Shown here: one piece after another, positions 53,445 to 64,000 of the stretch
Numbering within the stretch: the stretch's first letter is position 1
Layout of the letters: every line of letters begins with the position of its first letter
Assembly (NCBI GenBank): GCA_013407085.1
Contig: JACCGJ010000560.1
Location: 124,001-188,000, forward strand
DNA: 64,000 nucleotides
Reading direction: 5' to 3'
DNA from: Atriophallophorus winterbourni
Taxonomy: Eukaryota > Platyhelminthes > Trematoda > Plagiorchiida > Microphallidae
The notes under the pieces: model-generated
What the model was told of the DNA's origin: nothing
What the model saw: the letters and a program-made list of their open reading frames with translations, nothing else
The model's database searches: none
Position numbers and translations under genes: made by a program

Positions 53445-53685
53445 CTGTACACGAAAAACTATTAGAAAAAAAGAAAGTTGCTAGCAGTTTTTATTCTTTA
53501 ACATTGTGATTTTTTTGACAGATTACGAGTTTTGAAATTACTAACTTTTTCTAAATATACCGACACAAAGAAAAATTATGATTAACGAGGAAAAAATGAA
53601 CGAAATCAATAGTGGCGCATCAAGTTCAAGGTTTATGTTGAAGGTCTTCTTCTTCTTTTCATAGACGACAGGGGGCCAAGCCTTG
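53445..53685. other. Short stretch before the gap
   Basis: AT-rich, no recognised feature. Confidence 0.5.
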
Positions 53686-54685
53686 NNNNNNNNNNNNNNN
53701 NNNNNNNNNNNNNNNNNNNNNNNNNNNNNNNNNNNNNNNNNNNNNNNNNNNNNNNNNNNNNNNNNNNNNNNNNNNNNNNNNNNNNNNNNNNNNNNNNNNN
53801 NNNNNNNNNNNNNNNNNNNNNNNNNNNNNNNNNNNNNNNNNNNNNNNNNNNNNNNNNNNNNNNNNNNNNNNNNNNNNNNNNNNNNNNNNNNNNNNNNNNN
53901 NNNNNNNNNNNNNNNNNNNNNNNNNNNNNNNNNNNNNNNNNNNNNNNNNNNNNNNNNNNNNNNNNNNNNNNNNNNNNNNNNNNNNNNNNNNNNNNNNNNN
54001 NNNNNNNNNNNNNNNNNNNNNNNNNNNNNNNNNNNNNNNNNNNNNNNNNNNNNNNNNNNNNNNNNNNNNNNNNNNNNNNNNNNNNNNNNNNNNNNNNNNN
54101 NNNNNNNNNNNNNNNNNNNNNNNNNNNNNNNNNNNNNNNNNNNNNNNNNNNNNNNNNNNNNNNNNNNNNNNNNNNNNNNNNNNNNNNNNNNNNNNNNNNN
54201 NNNNNNNNNNNNNNNNNNNNNNNNNNNNNNNNNNNNNNNNNNNNNNNNNNNNNNNNNNNNNNNNNNNNNNNNNNNNNNNNNNNNNNNNNNNNNNNNNNNN
54301 NNNNNNNNNNNNNNNNNNNNNNNNNNNNNNNNNNNNNNNNNNNNNNNNNNNNNNNNNNNNNNNNNNNNNNNNNNNNNNNNNNNNNNNNNNNNNNNNNNNN
54401 NNNNNNNNNNNNNNNNNNNNNNNNNNNNNNNNNNNNNNNNNNNNNNNNNNNNNNNNNNNNNNNNNNNNNNNNNNNNNNNNNNNNNNNNNNNNNNNNNNNN
54501 NNNNNNNNNNNNNNNNNNNNNNNNNNNNNNNNNNNNNNNNNNNNNNNNNNNNNNNNNNNNNNNNNNNNNNNNNNNNNNNNNNNNNNNNNNNNNNNNNNNN
54601 NNNNNNNNNNNNNNNNNNNNNNNNNNNNNNNNNNNNNNNNNNNNNNNNNNNNNNNNNNNNNNNNNNNNNNNNNNNNNNNNNNNNN
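53686..54685. other. Assembly gap, 1000 Ns
   Basis: Exactly 1000 N characters, a placeholder size; true distance unknown. Any frame reported across it is meaningless. Confidence 0.99.
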
Positions 54686-55352
54686 ATGCGTTCTATTGCA
54701 AATGTCCCCACCAACGTAATTCATCCCAGAAGTTAAAACAACATTCCAGATCGATAAATGAAGCACAGATTAAATAGGGAGACAGTTGAAAGATGACAAA
54801 CGTCTATAAAGTAAAAAAATAAAGGAGTAAATAAAGGAAAGAGAAATATTTTTGAAAGCAAACGCCGATTCCGACTTGATACAAATGGACTACTATAAAA
54901 TGACGGAATATTTGGCCGCTTAATCTATAGACTTGGATCGAAGTCCTTAAGAGAATCCATGTTCGCTACGCGCCACTTGTCCAAACCTCAAATGCCCCAA
55001 AGATTTTTATGGCATAATCCGTCTTTTCGAATAAATGAACTTACTACCTATAGCCTGGATTAACAGGTAATTGGAGGGAAATTCCCGAATTTAACAACCG
55101 ACAACACTAGCAATGTTTGAAACCGATATTGAACTGTAAAACATGTTCCACAATAACGTTCGTGTGTACTCTTATTGGTTTTACACGTTTAGGCAACATT
55201 GAGTAATACAACGTAATGTGTTGCTCACATCCCCGCATTTACACACCACAACTGGTTTATGAGTATTTGACATAATCGGGTGGAGATAGTAAAATTAGGT
55301 TCAGTGAGTAATACATTTCAGAACTGCGCGAAATTAACCAGATGGTATGTAT

Positions 55353-55790
55353 GTATGGTATGAAAGCACAATCCTGATCCAGGCAAAGTGCCGCACAGTC
55401 AGAGACTGCACATGGGCTAAGATACTGTCAGGTTGCCCAGGCCTAGACAGATATGAGGGGGGAATAGAAATAGAAATCCCGAGTGCATTCCAACACACCT
55501 AAATGAATCGAAATCGTACAGGGTTGCGAACACTCAAGAATATTCGTTACACATACGTGTTATCACAATAAGCAAACCAATCATCATCAGAGACGGCATC
55601 ACACCGGTAACATGTAATAAGTTCTTAACTGTCATACAACCATGACATCGTGAAACAAAAATTCTAAAAGATAGGGTATGTATGTATGAAAGCATAAGCC
55701 TGATTCAGGCAAAGTGCCACACAGTCATAGATTGCACGTGGGCTAAGATACTGTCAGGTTGCACAGGCCTAGACAGATATCAAAAATTAG
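55353..55790 (-). repeat. Two SINE-like short-form repeats (second copy block)
   Basis: Counterparts of 43047-43177 and 43398-43520. The right target duplication of the first has been lost here by a small deletion ('agaaatcccgag'). Confidence 0.75.
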
Positions 55791-56310
55791 AAATAGAGAA
55801 GGGTGGGACCTAAAAAGTTACTGAATCTATAAAAGATTAGGCACAAGCACATTGGGATGAGGTACCTACACCTCGAAGTAAGCAGGCATTCAATCAAGTG
55901 TTGTGAACGAGTAGAGCGGCATCAGCATGATAGCTTCCTTGCGGCTTCCACTGTCACGCTTCATAACAAGCTTTCCTCGCCACTTCACTTGAAGACGAAG
56001 ACAAGAATAATCAAACATTCCAAGAAGATGTCTACAGCAAAACCATTAATGAACACGATTTGAGCCATATCACTAAGAGTAAAAATGGAAACAAAGGAAG
56101 TAACAAGAGTAACTAAAAATATAAGAGAAACAAGTCGACGTGTTGCGGTGAACACATGTTCGCTACAAACCGTTCGTCAACACCGATGAAGTTGTGTGAT
56201 GCCAATTCTTAATGAAAAACACACCAAGGCCAGGGAGATGAGTGAACTTTCACCTTTTGGTGACGAAAACCAAACGAAAAAACAAACTCTGGTAAATCAT
56301 TCAACTTTAC

Positions 56311-56418
56311 CTTCAATACTCTGTGACTAATTTCGATTTGTTTTCGTTTCAACTGCGTAACCCGTTGAATCAACGTGACTTGACCAGACTTCATTTCACG
56401 TAACGTTTCGCCGATTTG
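56311..56418 (-). CDS. NUP54: NUP54 copy 2 exon 5
   Basis: Same protein as 44027-44134; the first intron bases differ (GTAAAG here, GTAAAA there). Confidence 0.85.
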
Positions 56419-56514
56419 CTAACAGAAAAGGAACGGAGTAACACGATGAAGTTTACCACGTGTATATTCGTAATGAAAAACTACCCACACAGCAATGACA
56501 CGGGCAAACTTTAC

Positions 56515-56637
56515 CTTGATGACTTGTCCCTGTTGCCTACCAAAAGCGATTTGATCCATTTTGCGTCGTTTCAGATCGGCAAATCCAAGTAAGGGGACTG
56601 GGATCGTCAGGTCCGGGTTAGGATTGTCAGTGCAGGC
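56515..56637 (-). CDS. NUP54: NUP54 copy 2 exon 4
   Basis: Same protein as 44231-44353 with silent differences (for example ACG to ACT at the Thr codon); acceptor is ACAG here and ATAG in the first copy. Confidence 0.85.
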
Positions 56638-57262
56638 CTGTAGAACAATGAAGGACTGCGAGTAATGCGAGGTGAATGCTTGATAATAGGAAGTACTGTT
56701 CGTAAGCTGAGCAGCGACCAACTAAAAAGTCATATCTGAATGAGTTAAGACAAAGACATTTATTTACATCCAACAGGAACTAGTTGAAAATGTTCTGAAC
56801 ATGAATTCGCGCTTTAGAAACGTGTTTATATCTGGGTATTGACGAGATAACGAGAAGCGAATATCGATCGAATAGGATAGAGTTGTGGCGAATGAATCAT
56901 GCCGAATTCCGTCGGTATCCTATGTATCGATGAGCATAGCGACGGGCTGGGCTTAGATAGTTTTTTGCATAGAGCTATTCACAATACCAGGTTTTTCAAA
57001 ATGCGAGTCACCTTGAAAAACTAAACACCACTCCGGAACCTACCAGTCGGCGCGGTTGAGGCTATATTTGAACTACTCCTATGCAGTAAGGTAAAATCGT
57101 GCAAACGTTGTGGCAATCGTATCAAGCAAATTCACAGAAAAATGGATGAAACTGTTTGTAAAACACTCAGAAAGTAACATCCATTTACGATGCTCTAATA
57201 TGGGAATTATGACGTTTAACAAAACGACTTAAAGAAGAAAAGTAATCGCAAACAAAACGCAC

Positions 57263-57447
57263 CTGCTGCCATATCAAACGGTCTATCCCGGCTGGCGGAT
57301 TTTCACGATACGCTGCCAACTGTACAGCCGATGGTCGAACTTCTGAGACCAGCTTACAGGCGCACAGTTGAGATTGCAACTGAGAAGCCACCGCTGGACT
57401 GGAAAGATATTTCTCTAACTCAACGGCGCTTATGTTCACCACAGTAC
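57263..57447 (-). CDS. NUP54: NUP54 copy 2 exon 3
   Basis: Identical by eye to 45369-45553. Confidence 0.85.
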
Positions 57448-58468
57448 CTGAGGGAGCAGTACAGGACAGCAAAATATGTAAGGCATCCGGTTTAAATTCA
57501 GTTTATAATCACATTACCAAAGTTCATTATTAAATAATATATATAATAAATAATGATAATAAATACATATCAAGCACATATAATAAATAATGATAACAAA
57601 TACATATCAAGCATATATACCGCGAACTTAACCATCATCTGAGAGGCAAGAGGTTAATTTTCGCAAACAATAGGTGGGAAATAGTTGCACCAATTTCACG
57701 CTTAAATACGACGCAGATTCCACAAAAGCAACCAGGTGCTCACGGCAACGAGAAGCTTAGTATAGATGAGCAGAAACGGCAACAATCTGAATATAATGTG
57801 AATGAAAGACTTGGACGAACACAATACAACATAAAACTAATTATTCCCTGCAGATGATTTGAGACCCGAATTAAAAAGAAACTCAGAAATTACGCTTGGT
57901 GAAACAGATATTAAAAGCTAGAAAAATATTTACATACTAGAAGCATTTCACTAGCACGAGAAACCGACTGGTACACAAAATACTGTTTGTGTGACACGAG
58001 AATAGCTAAACACACCTGCAAACCATGGCTGAGCACAAAGTTTTTGGCTACGGCATGTGATGCCAGATATCATATATGCGCAAAGCATCCTTGATACTTT
58101 TTTTCCAACACAGTGCACGCAATAAAAGATTACAATTGATAGAATATGGAAGATAGCCTAACTGATGTAGTATTTCACAATAATTGCAAACAGCGTGAAC
58201 GTTCAAGCACCATCGCTTTTATACAGTCTAGCGAACGCGGAGCATTTTCGATATTCCAAAAAGTTACTCAATAATTATCAAAAATGAACCACTATGGGTT
58301 ATAGCAATTACCGAAACAGATGGTTAGCTAAGTGAAAATGAAGGAAGGCACCTGACAAAGATAAAACCAGAATACGAGTTGACAAATTTCACAAATCCAA
58401 AATTTTAAGCATTCTAACAAAATATTCATTTGCATGCTTTTCCGTCACACACACACACCCCACGACCG

Positions 58469-58493
58469 GTTTCGTGCTGTTTGCACTCATCAG
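58469..58493 (-). ncRNA. Hammerhead-like core, second copy
   Basis: Same sequence as 46575-46599 within the duplicated block. Confidence 0.5.
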
Positions 58494-59172
58494 GTAGGGA
58501 CAGTAAGATCAGGATCCACATGCGCTTGAAACATTCTATTTATGGTCAATCTTATGGGAAGACAAGAAAAGCGGCATATTAAAGCTATCCGAGAGTTACA
58601 GGAAGAAAACACGAGAACAAATAATCAAATTGATCAAATGATAGCTCAAACACTCGTCTATATTTTATTAGAAAAATTAGGTCAGCACTGGGTTACAAAT
58701 CACGCATACAGAATGCACATGAAACCAGTTCTCATCTTGGTATATGATCAAAGGTTATTTCCAAATGATTTCATAAGTAAGGGGAGTAAATTCGGAGTTG
58801 GTACGTGGTAGAAATGTCTTTTATAATAGTACTGCTTTACTGGAGGACGAGTGAATTTTTAGGTTGGACGTGAAAGTATAGGCAGGTTTGCTTACCGAAA
58901 AATGCAAGATATTCTGCCACAACTCATTAGTATTAATGTCCGAACTTTAACATGGATATTTGCATGAAATCACAGACTTGGAACTAGGTATATGCCACTT
59001 TCAGGGAATTCAAGCGGGTCGAAATACTGTCAAGATGCTGATACCCGAACAGAAACAAGGAAAAGGTTCAGTGGGTAAAACACGTGATAAAATGAGTAAT
59101 GTAAACAAAATCCGCTCATACACCAAGTTGGCGAAAGTTATCAATGATGAAGACCAGAAAGTTGAATCAAAC

Positions 59173-59616
59173 CTGTAGGTTGTCGTTCGACGACTTTTAA
59201 TATAACTTCCGTCTGGCTTTCCTGTTCAGTGCATGGACGTATCTCTTCAATCACCAATTGCATGTTCGGACGCCCACCAAGGATTCGATATAACGCATCT
59301 TGCAATCCCTGTTTTTGAGCTATAACCTCATTGAAAGGTTTCGCGAGATATAAGCAAACCAAGCCGTCAGCATCGGTACTGGTTGGAAGCTGATTATAAG
59401 CAATTGCTTTAAAACGGGCAAACGTATTTTCTGGAGTATATACAGAGGGTCCCAGAAAGCAGTAACCAACACCGGTCCCCCACATAGCTTGAAGCTGATT
59501 CCAACGAGCGACGATTGTATCACGCTCGTCTCCGAATAAAAGGGGTTGGCAAAGAGACGAGAAAAACGCGTCCAAACTGTTTTGTTGAACAGGTTGAGTA
59601 GGTAGGCTGGAGCCGA
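59173..59616 (-). CDS. NUP54: NUP54 copy 2 exon 2
   Basis: Identical by eye to 47279-47722. Confidence 0.85.
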
Positions 59617-60613
59617 CTATAAAAGCAATTGATCAAAACCGTCAGGTGTACAAGTAAAGTTGAGTTTAAACGAAATCACAGACAACTTTAAGTTTGTGAA
59701 GCTCCTGGAGTTAACACCGAGAATCCCAAATTTATTTACTTTAAGAAAATCATTCAATTAAATGGATTATTTTCATTTTACTATGGCACACTACGGTAAG
59801 ATGAAAGTATGTGATTGAGTTTACAGCTTGTGTTGGAATGACAGGTAAATACAACAACAGTTATAAATGTCAAACAGGTCACTACTTGCAGCGGCAAAAT
59901 GTCCATTTTTTAGTAAATCAAAACATTCGACCGGTTATTGATAATTGTCTTCGCTCGTTCAAAAGCTTGATTAAGTGCATGTTTCAGTCTAGGTATAAAC
60001 ACAGTATCCCAATGTACCTGTATTGACGGTTTTTACAAATTTCATGGCTTTCTAATTATCAATCTCCTTATTAAATTAGGAATATTCGGTTGTATGATGG
60101 GAACATAAACGCTGCATGATATCAAAGTAGTGGGCTGCTCACATCCCCCAAACTTACACTCCACTACCGGTTTCTGGCCGTTTGCCGTCATCATGATATA
60201 GTTTTCACGATGAAGATGATGAATTAACTTCACACATTTGAAAAAACGCTTTACTTTCAAGAAAAATTGAAAGGCACTTTAATAATTTACACCACACTTT
60301 TTGCAGGAGAAATTCGATCAATAGGAATTTATAGTAGTTTATTGAACTGTAGATACTAGTCAGCAATGAACTCCGCTGAATACGAGACATCCTAAACATT
60401 ATCTGAAAACTTGGTAGTATGTGAAATACGAGCCGTGCCAGAGATAACAACAGTTGAAATAACTAACTTGATCAGCCGTACAAGAAACAGACACAAATGA
60501 CTGCCAACGTTTCGCTTTAATCACACGAACACTATAAATATTATGCAATCGCACATTTACAGTACTGCAATTTATTACTCTAGCTGAAAATTAGGCATGA
60601 ATCTAAAACTCAC

Positions 60614-61022
60614 CGTTTGGAACAGATAGAAACGAAGAAGTTGTTGTGATTCCTGATTGGAAAGGTTTAAAAGTACCACCAACAGAGACTGGCTGTTGAA
60701 AGTTGAATAAACCTGAGGACTGTGTTGTAGAGGTCACAGCGGTCGATGAGAATAAAGAACCCAAAGGTTTTGAAGTTGATAACCCAGTAGTCTGGAATGG
60801 ATTCGTGGAAGAAGCCGCACCACCGAAAATTCCTACGGAACACGAAGGGACACCAAGCGAAAAGGAACTTGACGTCGGACCAACAGTGTTTGCTGCATTG
60901 AAACTAAACCCAGTGAAACCCGTAGAACCCATTGGAGCGGCAGTAGGTAAAGATGAGCTACTTGAAAGGCCGAACGGAGAAGCAGAACTGCCAAAAACAT
61001 TTTGACCACCGAAAAGGCTCAT
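60614..61022 (-). CDS. NUP54: NUP54 copy 2 exon 1
   Basis: Identical by eye to 48720-49128. Confidence 0.85.
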
Positions 61023-62268
61023 TAATGAGATGCTGAAAACATAAAACAATGACTTTCAATGGCAATATCAAGCTGTCAGTATGAGATGATTTAAAACCAT
61101 ACCGAAAACAAAAACGCGCTGTTGGCAATGATCAAGGAGTCATTTCATTATACCCTATGTGACAATCTTGATATTACACCAATCAAGGTTAAACATTATG
61201 TGAGACAAACGCAATGAATAAAGTCAACGCTAATTGGTGTTACTTATGATTGTTAAAGCTATTTCGCTTAAACAGAACTAATTGAAGGTCCAGGCAGCTC
61301 ACATTTACGGTGGCACATGCTGGCCATAAATTTGTTCCAGTACAATGTTTTGGAGTTCTAAATATTATTTACCCATACTGTTAACAGGATGCATAAACCA
61401 CACTGCGGTTTTTAGATTATTTTTACAAAATTGTACAAATTTCCTCTTAAAATACACAAATAAACGTTTTCGTTTTGGGATCTTATTTATATGTTGCAAG
61501 TGTCTGCAGTCCATCGATTGGACTGGCGGTGATGAGACTTCTCCCATCCTCTATTCACATGTACATGCTACAGTGCTATCTGCTAAACAATTCTGGCACT
61601 CCAACGAAACTTTATGGCACTTGTTTCGAACTGGTAGACTACCGCTTTCAGAATGAATGAACAGTTCGATTCGGGAGTGACAATCTCTCCCACAGCGCTC
61701 ACAGCGATAGGCAGTACCCGGTCAATCGGCGTCGGTTGCACGCCGTCGGTGTGATCTGCGTTCAGCAGCCAAGAGCTGTATCTGCTCCGCACCAGCTTGG
61801 ACATGACGCTTTACAGTGCCTCAAAAGTGAGAAGTCAAGAGCATAACTCGTAGAGTCAATTACGAGAGATTTCATATATCCTATGCAAACGTCTTTGTAC
61901 TGCAAGTGCAAGAGCATCTTCACGCCAATAAACATGAGTGACTTCTGCTGATAAGGCAAGCCCTAAGAGTAGAGGACCACCACTGCATCACTTTGGGGAT
62001 TAGGCCCATCCGTCTCAACAATTGGTGATCAAGACGGTCTTGAATAGTTGTTTTGATGGTAGAGAAAAAAGCTCATAATTATTCAAAATTGTTAATTTAC
62101 TTTCAAATTCCTTGAGTTATTCGACTGACTGAATAAATAAGATCTATTATCTAACGAGAAGTTAGATTTAGGAACGAATATAGTTCCTTCAATCTTGAGA
62201 GTTGGTTTGTAATATAGATGGGTCATGTTGTCTTAACAATATCATTTTCAAAGGTCAGTTCAGTTCAG

Positions 62269-64000
62269 TTGCACAGGACAGTAAGTGGCTAACGAGCCAA
62301 TAGAGCGTTCATAATTTCTTTCTGTGGAAAGCTGTAAAGAAGCAACCACCAATGCCAAAGCGTTTTTTCTTACTGTGCGTTGTATAGCATTGACGAGCGT
62401 GACGCTAAGAGATTATCCGGATTGTATTTAGGGAGCACCGCGTTATAACCGATGCTGGAAAAATAAAAATGGATTTCTCTTCACCAGTACGATGAGAGGT
62501 CAGCTAAAGAAGAGTTGTGTATTTAAAAAACCCAGAACTCTAGCATTTACTTCATTTGCCAGATCACGCTAAAATGGTGAACTATCTAACCTTGCATAGC
62601 AATTAGGGTGAGTATTCAGGAAAAAGCTTACCCCGGATGCGGTCCGAATTATTCTTAAAACTAGCGACAGAACTGCAGGTTATAAGTTCTTTTGGAAGGC
62701 TGTTTCAGAAATTTACCATTCTGAGGCTGAAAACGTTTTTCCCGGAGTCTGGTCTACATCGCCCCTTAGCAAGTTTGAGTGAATGTCGGCGGGTGCCCAG
62801 CTCGGGACTTGAGGCAGAGGTCGTTCATGATAACGCCACTTAACCCCTTCAAGATCTTGAAGGTTTCAATTAAGTCGCCTCTCAAACGACGGCGCGTACG
62901 TGAGAAAAGATCTAGGGACTTCAGGCGTGCAGCGTAAGGTTTCCCTAGCTGACCCTCAATCATGCGAGTTGCGAGACGCTGTATGCTTTCGAGTCGAACG
63001 ATGTCCTGTTTGTAGTGAGGGCACCACGCCTGGACACGATATTCTAAATGCGGCCGAACTGATGCTTTGTAAAGGGGCATGAATACATCGGGTCTTCCGC
63101 TGGATAACACGGGTCTCAGCCGAAAGAGAACTTTGGGAGCACATGGAGCTGCCGCGGCGCAGTGGTCTTTTCATTTGAAGCCAGTCCGAACTAGTACTCC
63201 CAAATCATTAACACGCTGTGTGGCGTTTACACTGAGAGAATTTCCCGACACATGGACTGAAATCTTATCAACCAGTGCTGACAAGCGTTGGCTCGTATTA
63301 AGGTTCAGTGGATGTGCAATCATGCAGTATTTCTGTGCTCTGCGGCTAACATCGTGCCAAATTAATTGACTACCGGTAGTAAGCTCCATGCTGAAACACG
63401 ATGGAGTTTCACTACTATTTCTATTACTTTTGTCATATCTGTCTAGGCCTGGGCAACCTGACAGTAACCTAGCCGACGTGCAGTCTCTGACTGTGCGGCA
63501 CTTTGCCTGGATCAGGCTTGTGCTTCCAAACTATACCATCATACTATAACATCAGTGGGAGGTCCCACTGGTATGACCAGTTTATGACCCGTTCAAGGTA
63601 GTGTATCAGTGTATCTTCATCCGTTGATCCGATGAACCTTACATCATCAGCGAAAATGAAGCATGGGCACTTCAATGCAGCATGTATGAAAGCACAATCC
63701 TGATCCAGGCAAAGTGCCGCACAGTCAGAGACTGCACGTGGGCTAAGATATTGTCAGGTTGCCCAAGCCTAGACAGATATGACTTGTCGTCTTCAATGCA
63801 GACGATAAGTCATCAATGAAAATCAGGAATAGTAGAGGACCGAGTCCCGACCCTTGGGTTACCCCACTGATCAAGTCGGTTTGGTTCGACAGCGTGGATT
63901 CTATCAGAACGCTGAATGTTCTACCTGTAAAAAATGCCTTTATCCAACTCAGTAGCCTACTCCGTAGGCCTTTTGAGGCTAGCTTAATCTCTAGAAGGCG
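62269..64000 (-). mobile_element. CR1-like LINE (second family), second copy
   Basis: Counterpart of 50375-52106 with its two SINE-like insertions (63313-63534 and 63681-63790). Cut by the window end. Confidence 0.82.

Larger units (their letters stand above)
56311..61022 (-). pseudogene. NUP54: Second NUP54 copy, exons 1-5 only (duplicate or haplotype copy)
   Basis: Exons at 61022-60614, 59616-59173, 57447-57263, 56637-56515 and 56418-56311, offset 11894 bp (exons 1-3) or 12284 bp (exons 4-5) from the complete gene. All splice sites are kept and the encoded protein is unchanged over the five exons. Exons 6 and 7 are missing: homology to the first copy starts only at 54686, immediately after the N gap, where the first copy still lies in intron 5. 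The copy is therefore either a 3'-truncated segmental duplicate or an alternate haplotype contig placed in series. Labelled pseudogene because it cannot be complete as assembled; it may be an assembly artefact rather than a dead gene. Confidence 0.8.
54686..64000. repeat. Long direct repeat, copy 2 (runs past the window end)
   Basis: Copy of 42391-52106, including NUP54 exons 1-5, the hammerhead-like repeats, RTE and CR1 fragments. Confidence 0.9.

Noticed and set aside
53633..54777. Long open frames of 350-377 codons on both strands
   Set aside because: They consist of the 1000-N gap; no sequence is present.

Overview
The window looks like a repeat-rich animal genome, most likely a flatworm (trematode-like). 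It is AT-rich, has long introns, and is packed with broken non-LTR retrotransposons (CR1-like and RTE-like) and Penelope-like elements, plus a hammerhead-ribozyme-like repeat. The flatworm placement is inference from repeat content; the eukaryotic nature is certain from the spliced genes. All alignments here were made by eye.

Two host gene families were reconstructed exon by exon. (1) Two intact paralogues of a two-LIM cysteine- and glycine-rich protein (CSRP / muscle LIM protein): CSRP-A at 5675-14682 (+) and CSRP-B at 26270-38321 (+). Each has five coding exons of identical lengths (100, 175, 118, 103 and 74 nt), encodes 189 residues, and uses a GC-AG second intron. (2) The nucleoporin NUP54 on the minus strand, complete at 49128-39978: seven exons, 569 residues, tail-to-tail with CSRP-B. 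A second, partial NUP54 copy (exons 1-5) lies at 61022-56311.

Layout. 1-2980: minus-strand CR1 copy cut by the window edge. 3010-3900: Penelope and RTE relics. About 4950-21826 and about 25432-40703: two copies of an old tandem duplication. Each carries a CSRP gene followed by the 3' end of NUP54; in the first unit NUP54 is only a gutted remnant. Comparing the units dates insertions: CR1 copies at 8071-10514, 14930-15540 and 16544-21733 have empty sites in unit B, while the CR1 3' end at 7386-7915 is shared and predates the duplication. In unit B a nearly full CR1 with an intact 971-residue ORF2 sits inside a Penelope-like element.

39.9-53.4 kb: NUP54, with introns holding a short structured SINE-like repeat and hammerhead-like repeats, then two CR1 fragments in head-to-head orientation. 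53686-54685: exactly 1000 Ns. 54686-64000: a second copy of 42.39-52.1 kb, almost identical over the last 6.8 kb but clearly diverged over the first 2.5 kb. This is either a recent segmental duplication or an alternate haplotype wrongly placed in series.

The host genes are a muscle/cytoskeletal LIM adaptor pair and a central-channel nucleoporin. They are neighbours by position, not by pathway. Nothing resembling a bacterial operon, CRISPR array, rRNA or tRNA was seen.
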